Shown: positions 31,148 to 36,732 of the stretch, one piece after another
Layout: the number at the start of each line of letters is the position of its first letter
How positions within the stretch are numbered: the stretch's first letter is position 1
Source of the DNA: Oscillospiraceae bacterium
GTDB taxonomy: Bacteria > Bacillota > Clostridia > Oscillospirales > Ruminococcaceae
Reading direction: 5' to 3'
NCBI GenBank assembly: GCA_024699425.1
Contig: JAILPP010000099.1
Coordinates: 1-36,732 of the forward strand
DNA: 36,732 bases
Translations under genes and position numbers: made by a program
Notes under the pieces: model-generated
Databases searched by the model: none
Seen by the model: the letters and a program-made list of their open reading frames with translations, nothing else
What the model was told of the DNA's origin: nothing

Positions 31148-32257
31148 ATGAAGATCAGACCAAAGGGACGGAAAATCTACAGACATCGTACCGCAGCGGA
31201 AAAACTGCGAGATTTCGGCACAAATACAGCTTCTCTGCTTGGTACACTGCTGGCAGCGAGCGTGATGGTCATTGTCGGCTACAGTGCGGGAAAACCACTG
31301 CTCCAATTTCTCAATGAAAGCCGTATTCTTGCCGTGCCGAATGAGGTGCAGGAGACACTGCCGCTCACCGAACCGCCGACGGAAGCCCCCGTCACGGAAA
31401 CAGAGACGGCTGCACCAACAACAGAACCCGAACCACAACAGCGGGAAGCTCCCGAAATGCAAGGCTATATCCTGCCTGAGGACAGCCTGACGGCACAGTC
31501 TCCGTTTGAAGAGGCTGTCAAAGCGATTCCCGAAGGAACGACACACGTCTTTGTCCCGCTGAAAACCAAAGGCGGCTATCTCTATTACGCAACCGACTTG
31601 CAGGATGCGGCAAAAAGCGGCGCTGTCCGTGCGGCACTCCCTCTGACTTCGATCTATGAGGCAATCGCCGCAAAAGGCGCAGAACCGGTTGCACTGATTA
31701 ACACGCTGGAAGATTCCGTGTACCCGCAGAGTTATCCCGATTCGGCGTACCGCTACGCTGGAAGCGATGAACTCTGGCTGGACACCTCACCGGAAAACGG
31801 CGGAAAACCAATGCTCTCACCATTCAAAGAGATGACACTCGATTACCTTGGAAATATCGCTGCGGAGATCAAGGCTGCCGGCTTTGAGTCGATCGCCTGC
31901 GACGGACTGCGATTTCCCGATTTCACGGAAGAAGAACTTTCCCGACTGGACAGCCGTGTCGGACAGAATGCCCGCTATACAGCGTTGACCGCAGTCGTTG
32001 AGGCAATGCGGAAAGCCGCACCGCATATGCATTACTATACTCTGGTCAGCGGCACAGACATTCTGAACAACCGCAGCGATGCCATTGCCGCTTCCAATGA
32101 CATTGAACTGGAAGCAATTCTTTGCAAGGTGGATTCGCTTTCTGCCGCCAATGTGGAAATGCTGCGGACACTTCCGGACGAAAATCCTGTCGTTTTCATA
32201 TGGGATGGCGTTTCTGTTCCGGAAAGTGAGAAAAGCTATATCCGATATGCGGAATAA
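31148..32257 (+). CDS. Membrane-anchored PF13200-type putative glycoside hydrolase
   Basis: This 369-residue protein has a short basic cytoplasmic tail, one membrane segment (about 27-50), a Pro/Thr/Glu-rich linker (about 67-98, TEPPTEAPVTETE), and an extracellular domain. The domain resembles the putative glycosidase family PF13200 (formerly DUF4015): PVALINTLEDSVYP, WLDTSPENGGKPMLSPF and GFESIACDGLRFP. These fit a TIM-barrel enzyme acting at the cell surface; the substrate is unknown and may be a cell-wall or capsular glycan. AGGAG is 13 nt before the ATG, a rather long spacing. It lies between the rnf-like genes and hprK. Confidence 0.75.
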   Translation: MKIRPKGRKIYRHRTAAEKLRDFGTNTASLLGTLLAASVMVIVGYSAGKPLLQFLNESRILAVPNEVQETLPLTEPPTEAPVTETETAAPTTEPEPQQREAPEMQGYILPEDSLTAQSPFEEAVKAIPEGTTHVFVPLKTKGGYLYYATDLQDAAKSGAVRAALPLTSIYEAIAAKGAEPVALINTLEDSVYPQSYPDSAYRYAGSDELWLDTSPENGGKPMLSPFKEMTLDYLGNIAAEIKAAGFESIACDGLRFPDFTEEELSRLDSRVGQNARYTALTAVVEAMRKAAPHMHYYTLVSGTDILNNRSDAIAASNDIELEAILCKVDSLSAANVEMLRTLPDENPVVFIWDGVSVPESEKSYIRYAE

Positions 32258-32306
32258 ACACATTTTTATGTGTGTCAATATCCGGGCTGCTTCGGAAATG
32301 CCCGGA
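32258..32306 (+). other. Two hairpins in the hprK leader
   Basis: ACACAT/ATGTGT with a TTTT loop (32258-32273) is followed by TCCGGGC/GCCCGGA with a 12-nt loop (32281-32306). There is no T-run after either, so they are unlikely to terminate. The second ends 13 nt before the AAAGGAG site of hprK. Confidence 0.5.
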
Positions 32307-32331
32307 AGATCATAATCAAAGGAGTGATTCC

Positions 32332-33291
32332 ATGTCAGAAAAATTCACAATTTCCCTGAAGAAGATCATTGATGAGTTCAAGCTCGAAGTCATCTATTCT
32401 CCGAAGGATCCGTCCGAACTGCTGATTGACGAGAACGATGTCAACCGTCCCGGCTTGCAGCTCATGGGCTTCTATGAGTATTTCAATCCGGAGCGTATCC
32501 AGATCATCGGCAAAATGGAGTTTGCCTACCTCTCCACGATCGACGAAAAAACCCGCAGAGAACGTCTGGAAATGCTGTTTTCCAAGAAGCTGCCTGCGCT
32601 CATCATCGCAAGAGAACTCCCCTATTTTGCGGAAATGCTGGAACTTTCCAAGAAGTATGATGTTCCGCTGCTCCGCAGTAAGGAGAGTACTTCCAATTTC
32701 ATGTCGGGTCTGATCGCATTCCTGAATCTGAACCTTGCGCCCCGTATTACCCGTCACGGCGTACTGATCGAGATCTACGGTGAGGGTGTGTTCCTGACAG
32801 GTGAAAGCGGTGTCGGCAAATCGGAAACCGCCATTGAACTGGTCAAGCGGGGACATCGCCTCGTTGCAGATGATGCCGTGGAGATCCGCAAAGTCTCCAA
32901 CATCTCGCTGGTCGGTTCGTCTCCGGACAACATCCGCCACTTCCTCGAACTGCGCGGTATCGGTATCATCAATGCCCGCCGCCTGTTCGGTATGGGTGCT
33001 GTCAAGGTGACAGAGAAGATTGATCTTGTGGTGGAAATGGAACTCTGGAATCCGGAAAAGATCTATGACCGCATGGGCGTGGATACACAGTATACCTCGA
33101 TTCTCGGTGTCAAAGTGCCGTCCCTGACAATTCCTGTCAAGCCCGGACGAAATCTCGCCGTCATTTTAGAGGTCGCAGCAATGAACAACCGTCAGAAGAA
33201 AATGGGCTACAATGCCGCTACTGAACTGCTCGACAGACTCGGTATGGACATGGAAGGCACAGAGACGGTCAAGGATTACGATGCATTCTGA
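32332..33291 (+). CDS. hprK: HPr kinase/phosphorylase
   Basis: HprK phosphorylates and dephosphorylates HPr at Ser46 and so controls catabolite repression in Firmicutes. The 319-residue protein has the P-loop GESGVGKS at 157-164, the conserved RHGVLIEIYG with His142, the VADDAVEI segment, and the signature LELRGIGIINARRLFG near 206-220. I chose ATG 32332 because AAAGGAG precedes it and the family N-terminus fits. An upstream in-frame start at 32272 would add 20 unrelated residues. HPr itself is not in the window. Confidence 0.97.
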   Translation: MSEKFTISLKKIIDEFKLEVIYSPKDPSELLIDENDVNRPGLQLMGFYEYFNPERIQIIGKMEFAYLSTIDEKTRRERLEMLFSKKLPALIIARELPYFAEMLELSKKYDVPLLRSKESTSNFMSGLIAFLNLNLAPRITRHGVLIEIYGEGVFLTGESGVGKSETAIELVKRGHRLVADDAVEIRKVSNISLVGSSPDNIRHFLELRGIGIINARRLFGMGAVKVTEKIDLVVEMELWNPEKIYDRMGVDTQYTSILGVKVPSLTIPVKPGRNLAVILEVAAMNNRQKKMGYNAATELLDRLGMDMEGTETVKDYDAF

Positions 33292-33317
33292 TGCACACAT
33301 ATTAGAAGGGAGCCTTT

Positions 33318-34232
33318 ATGAAAGAAAAACTGAAACAGCTCTGTGAGCAATGGAAAACAGAATTACTCGAAAACGTCAGACTGTCCGAACATACCACGTT
33401 TCAGATCGGCGGATGTGCGGATTACTGGGCAGAGGTCGCAAGCACGGGCGCACTCTCAAATCTGATCAAATTCTGTCAGGCGGAAGGACTGCCATTCTTT
33501 GTCATGGGCAAGGGCAGTAATATCCTCGCTTCCGATCAGGGATTCAGAGGTCTGATCCTGCACATCGGCAAGGGATTTTCGGATATGTACGATGACGGGG
33601 CTGAGATCACCTATGAAGCAGGTATGTCCCTGATACGGGCTGCCAAGATCGCAGAATCCAAAAGTCTCTCCGGTATGGAAGGACTTTCCGGCATTCCCGG
33701 TACGATCGGCGGTGCGCTTTATATGAATGCGGGCGCTTACGGCTACGAAATGAGCCAGATCGTCACCGGCTGCACCTACATGGACATGGACGGCAAAATG
33801 CGTACTATGGAAGCCGAGGAACTGGAACTTTCCTACCGTCATAGCTGGTTCACCGATCATCCGGGCATCATCCTGTCTGTGACTGTGAAGCTGACTCCTG
33901 GCGACAAGTCCGAAATCACAACCAGAATGCTCGATTTCCTGCACAAGAGAAATGATATGCAGCCGCTGAATTTCCCAACTGCGGGCAGCACATTCAAGCG
34001 CCCGGAAGGAAATTACGCCTCTGCACTGATCGACGAATGCGGTCTGAAAGGACTGTGCATCGGTGATGCGCAGGTCAGCCCGAAACACGCAGGCTTTATC
34101 ATCAACCGCGGCAGGGCAACCTGCGCAGATGTGCTGAAACTGTGCGGTCATGTTCAGAATACCGTCAAGGAAAAAACAGGGTATGAACTGGAACTGGAAC
34201 CGATCCTTCTGGGTGAACAGACAGGAGCGTGA
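33318..34232 (+). CDS. murB: UDP-N-acetylenolpyruvoylglucosamine reductase
   Basis: MurB reduces UDP-GlcNAc-enolpyruvate to UDP-MurNAc with NADPH and FAD, the second committed step of peptidoglycan synthesis. The 304-residue protein shows HTTFQIGG, the FAD motif GKGSN at 65-69, GIPGTIGGALYMNAGAYG near 125-142, Arg174 in SYRHSWF, and the proton-donor Ser224 in AGSTFKRP. Ending in the ELELEPIL-type tail, it fits the Firmicutes MurB type. AAGGGAG precedes ATG 33318. It is followed within 5 nt by rapZ. Confidence 0.96.
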   Translation: MKEKLKQLCEQWKTELLENVRLSEHTTFQIGGCADYWAEVASTGALSNLIKFCQAEGLPFFVMGKGSNILASDQGFRGLILHIGKGFSDMYDDGAEITYEAGMSLIRAAKIAESKSLSGMEGLSGIPGTIGGALYMNAGAYGYEMSQIVTGCTYMDMDGKMRTMEAEELELSYRHSWFTDHPGIILSVTVKLTPGDKSEITTRMLDFLHKRNDMQPLNFPTAGSTFKRPEGNYASALIDECGLKGLCIGDAQVSPKHAGFIINRGRATCADVLKLCGHVQNTVKEKTGYELELEPILLGEQTGA

Positions 34233-34237
34233 TTTCC

Positions 34238-35095
34238 ATGCAATTGATCATACTGACCGGTATGTCCGGTTCAGGAAAATCAACGGCAATGAAAGTGCTG
34301 GAGGATATCGGATTTTACTGTATTGATAACCTCCCGCCGCTTCTCATTCCGAAATTTGTGGATATCTGCGAACAGACAGGCGGCAGTCTCAACAAGGTCG
34401 CAGTTGCGATTGATATTCGTACCGGTGATATGTTCTCCGAGGTCTATACCACGCTGAAAAATCTCCACAAGGAGAAACGCGATGAACTGAAAGTGATCTA
34501 CACAGAGGCATCCAATGAGATACTGCTCCGCCGCTATAAGGAAACACGCCGCAAACATCCGCTTCTGGACAAGTGCAGCTCGCTGGAAGATGCCATCCGT
34601 CTCGAACGTGAACAGCTCCAGCCCTTACAGGCACTTTCGGACTATTACATCGAAACGACACGGCTCAGTACCGCACAGCTCGGCGCCGAAATACGGGAGA
34701 TCTTTCTGGAAAATCAGACCGATTCCATGCTTGTGAAAGTCATGTCGTTCGGCTACAAGTACGGCGTTTCCACAGAGGCAGACCTCGTGTTCGATGTGCG
34801 CTGTCTGCCCAATCCCTACTACCTGCCCGAACTGAAAACCCACACCGGCTGTGAATCCTGTGTGCGGGATTATGTCATGAAGTTTGAGCAGTCACAGGAA
34901 TTGATGCGGAAACTGACAGAACTTCTCGACTTCCTGCTGCCGCTGTATATTGCCGAGGGCAAAAGTCAGCTTGTCGTTGCTTTCGGCTGTACCGGAGGAA
35001 AACACCGCAGTGTCACATTTGCGGAACTGGTCGGCGATGCCGTCCGTGAAAAAGGCTACCGTGTCCATAAACTGCATCGTGATATTGCAAAATAG
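34238..35095 (+). CDS. rapZ: RapZ/YvcJ-type nucleotide-binding protein
   Basis: RapZ-family proteins are small P-loop NTPases; in E. coli RapZ tunes GlmS via RNase E and small RNAs, and in Bacillus YvcJ affects competence. The 285-residue protein has the Walker A GMSGSGKS (8-15), DIRTGDMF, LLRRYKETRRKHPL, and the C-terminal FGCTGGKHRSV. I prefer ATG 34238 to the GTG at 34229 because AGGAG at 34223-34227 sits too close to the GTG. Usually yvcK/glmR lies between rapZ and whiA; here it does not. Confidence 0.94.
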   Translation: MQLIILTGMSGSGKSTAMKVLEDIGFYCIDNLPPLLIPKFVDICEQTGGSLNKVAVAIDIRTGDMFSEVYTTLKNLHKEKRDELKVIYTEASNEILLRRYKETRRKHPLLDKCSSLEDAIRLEREQLQPLQALSDYYIETTRLSTAQLGAEIREIFLENQTDSMLVKVMSFGYKYGVSTEADLVFDVRCLPNPYYLPELKTHTGCESCVRDYVMKFEQSQELMRKLTELLDFLLPLYIAEGKSQLVVAFGCTGGKHRSVTFAELVGDAVREKGYRVHKLHRDIAK

Positions 35096-35105
35096 ACAAC
35101 CATTC

Positions 35106-35131
35106 CATACACCGCCTACGGGCGGCGTATG
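35106..35131 (+). other. Hairpin between rapZ and whiA
   Basis: CATAC and CCGCC pair with GGCGG and GTATG around a 4-nt loop, with one A-C mismatch. There is no T-run. It ends 8 nt before the GGAGGG ribosome site of whiA. Confidence 0.45.
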
Positions 35132-35151
35132 CTTTATCCGGAGGGAATACC

Positions 35152-36069
35152 ATGTCATTTTCACATAATGTGCGGGAATGCATCCGCAGTTCAATCAACG
35201 ATCAGGACAAGCGATTTGCCTGCCTGTATGGAATGCTTCTGTTCGGACGTACTGTCACACGGGAGGAAATTGTCCTGAAAAGTGAAAGTGATGTGTTCGA
35301 TTCCGTGTTTCCGGTTCTGATGAAAACCGTGTTCGGCACTTCCGTTCCGCTTTCCATCGAAGAAAAGCCGAGAAAAAACGGCGAAGTTCTCCATATCTAC
35401 CGCATCAGCGGGGAAGCATATGTGACAGCGATCCGCCATCGTTTTCACATTCATGAGGAACGCCGCATTGATATGCGCAATCTGCCGACCAACAGCATCG
35501 GAATGTTCCTCGGCGGGGTGTTCCTGACCTGCGGCACGATCACAGACCCGCAGAAAGAATATCATATGGAATTCACAGTGCCAACGGAAGCACTCTGCAC
35601 AGATCTCTGTGATCTTCTTCTGAGCGTCGGCGTACACCCGAATACGGTCAGACGGCGCTATGCATGGTCGGCATACCTGAAAATGCATGAAGAGATCGGT
35701 GATCTGCTGACCTTCATCGGCGCACAGCGCTGCACACTTGAACTGATTGATGTGCAGATCGACAAGGAAGTCAAGAATCACGTCAACCGTATGAATAACT
35801 GCGATATGGCAAATATTGACAAAGTGATAAATGCTGCCGAACGTCAGAGGCGGGACATCGAAACGATCATCGCACACGATAAAATGCAGACACTCACACC
35901 CGAACTGCGGGAACTTGCCGAACTTCGGCTTGATAATCCGCACCTGAGTCTTGCCGATCTCTCTGAACTGCTTTCCGAGCCGATCGGACGTTCCGGTGTG
36001 AACCACCGCTTCCGCCGCCTCAGTGCCATTGCGGAACAGTGCAGAAAGGAGGAACACGGTGAATCCTGA
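35152..36069 (+). CDS. whiA: DNA-binding protein WhiA
   Basis: WhiA combines an N-terminal LAGLIDADG-like fold (without nuclease activity) and a C-terminal helix-turn-helix. It governs sporulation in Streptomyces and affects division and cell-envelope functions in Bacillus. The 305-residue protein shows CLYGMLLFGRTVT early, SIGMFLGGVFLTCGTITDP near 120, the RMNNCDMANIDKVINAA signature near 222, and the C-terminal HTH with LSELLSEPIGRSGVNHRFRRL. GGAGGG precedes ATG 35152. dnaE starts 11 nt before its stop. Confidence 0.96.
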   Translation: MSFSHNVRECIRSSINDQDKRFACLYGMLLFGRTVTREEIVLKSESDVFDSVFPVLMKTVFGTSVPLSIEEKPRKNGEVLHIYRISGEAYVTAIRHRFHIHEERRIDMRNLPTNSIGMFLGGVFLTCGTITDPQKEYHMEFTVPTEALCTDLCDLLLSVGVHPNTVRRRYAWSAYLKMHEEIGDLLTFIGAQRCTLELIDVQIDKEVKNHVNRMNNCDMANIDKVINAAERQRRDIETIIAHDKMQTLTPELRELAELRLDNPHLSLADLSELLSEPIGRSGVNHRFRRLSAIAEQCRKEEHGES

Positions 36070-36732
36070 TGCGTTTGTTCACCTTCATGTCCACAGCGAA
36101 TACAGCCTGCTGGACGGTGCCTGTCGTCTGAAAGCACTTTGCAGGCAAGTCAGAGAACATGGTCAGACGGCTGTCGCTGTGACGGATCACGGCAATCTGT
36201 ATGCGGCTGTCGCTTTCTATGATGCGGCGAAAGAAGCAGGAATCAAGCCGATTATCGGGTGTGAGGTCTATCTTGCACAGCGCAGCCGCCGTGACAGAGA
36301 TCCGCTGCTGGACGGCAAAAGTTATCATCTGCTTCTGCTTTGCGAGAATGAGACAGGCTATCGGAATCTGATCAAACTCGTCTCGCTCTCGAACTTAGAG
36401 GGCTTTTACAGGAAACCCCGTGTCGATTGGGAACTGTTACAGCAGTACCACGAGGGACTGATCTGCCTGTCCGCCTGTATTGCCGGGGAAATCCCCCGTC
36501 TTTTGCTGGACAACGACTATGCAGGTGCGAAATGTGCCGCACTCCGCTATCGTGAGCTGTTCGGGGAGGGGAATTTCTTTCTGGAAGTCCAGAATCACGG
36601 CATTCCCGAAGAAAGGGAAGTCCTGCCGCAGCTTGTCCGTCTCTCCCGTGAAACCCATATCCCGCTTGCAGCCACCAATGATGCCCACTATCTGAACCGT
36701 TCCGATGCACAGACACATAAGATACTGCTTTG
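36059..36732 (+). CDS. dnaE: DNA polymerase III alpha subunit DnaE, N-terminal part (continues beyond window)
   Basis: The frame is open from GTG 36059 to the right edge (224 codons plus 2 nt), so only the N-terminal PHP domain and what follows it are seen. HLHVHSEYSLLDGAC, VTDHGNLYAAVAFY, GCEVYLAQ, HLLLLCENETGYRNL and AATNDAHYL are diagnostic of DnaE PHP domains. AAAGGAGG lies 6 nt before the GTG, inside whiA, so the two are translationally coupled. With polC present, DnaE likely serves lagging-strand primer extension, as in other Firmicutes. Whether it is the DnaE1 or DnaE3 type cannot be decided from this part. Confidence 0.93.
   Translation, partial: MNPDAFVHLHVHSEYSLLDGACRLKALCRQVREHGQTAVAVTDHGNLYAAVAFYDAAKEAGIKPIIGCEVYLAQRSRRDRDPLLDGKSYHLLLLCENETGYRNLIKLVSLSNLEGFYRKPRVDWELLQQYHEGLICLSACIAGEIPRLLLDNDYAGAKCAALRYRELFGEGNFFLEVQNHGIPEEREVLPQLVRLSRETHIPLAATNDAHYLNRSDAQTHKILL

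Noticed and set aside
1-36732. CRISPR arrays, insertion sequences, prophage genes or integrases
   Set aside because: I found no direct-repeat arrays, transposase or integrase frames. The pglX remnant and tRNA are the only hints of past mobility.

Overview
This window looks like the chromosome of a low-GC-phylum anaerobe of class Clostridia, most like Ruminococcus/Oscillospiraceae. Reasons: a PolC-type replicase and a separate DnaE, short-form HisG paired with HisZ, the pyrH-frr-uppS-cdsA-dxr-rseP-ispG-polC gene order, an hprK-murB-rapZ-whiA-dnaE run, strong AGGAGG ribosome sites, and clean sigma-A promoters with 17-bp spacers. Assignment below class is inference.

Layout. (1) 1-1125: the 3' end of a GH13 alpha-glucosidase (+) converges on a small DUF6512-like membrane protein (-). 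(2) 1249-12086 (+): one long housekeeping run, pyrH, frr, uppS, cdsA, dxr, rseP, ispG, polC. It links UMP phosphorylation, ribosome recycling, polyprenyl and phospholipid precursors, the MEP isoprenoid pathway, membrane proteolysis and replication. Its promoter carries two perfect inverted repeats. (3) 12157-20405 (+): a compact histidine operon, hisZ-G-D-C-B-H-A-GNAT-F-I, closed by a bidirectional terminator. hisE and histidinol-phosphatase are missing, and hisI carries an unrecognised helical N-terminal extension. (4) 20409-28003 (-): an accessory stretch on the opposite strand. It holds a very large cytosolic LacI-sensor/EAL/repeat protein, an orphan and C-terminally shortened BREX PglX methyltransferase, tRNA-Gly(CCC) and a DUF1846 protein. 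(5) 28157-36732 (+): rpe, then three Rnf/Nqr-like membrane genes (D, E, A), a membrane-anchored PF13200 glycosidase-like protein, hprK, murB, rapZ, whiA and the start of dnaE.

Most interesting system. The rnfD-E-A-like trio keeps the membrane fold of the Rnf/Nqr ion-translocating oxidoreductase. It has lost three of the four cysteines that bind the intramembrane iron-sulfur cluster and the recognisable flavin-attachment motif of RnfD, and rnfB, rnfC and rnfG are not beside it. This suggests a redox-inactive Rnf-derived membrane module, co-transcribed with rpe and cell-envelope/carbon-control genes. Other leads are the LacI-EAL-solenoid protein, the truncated orphan PglX beside a tRNA, the HisI extension with an internal start, and the palindromes at the pyrH promoter.
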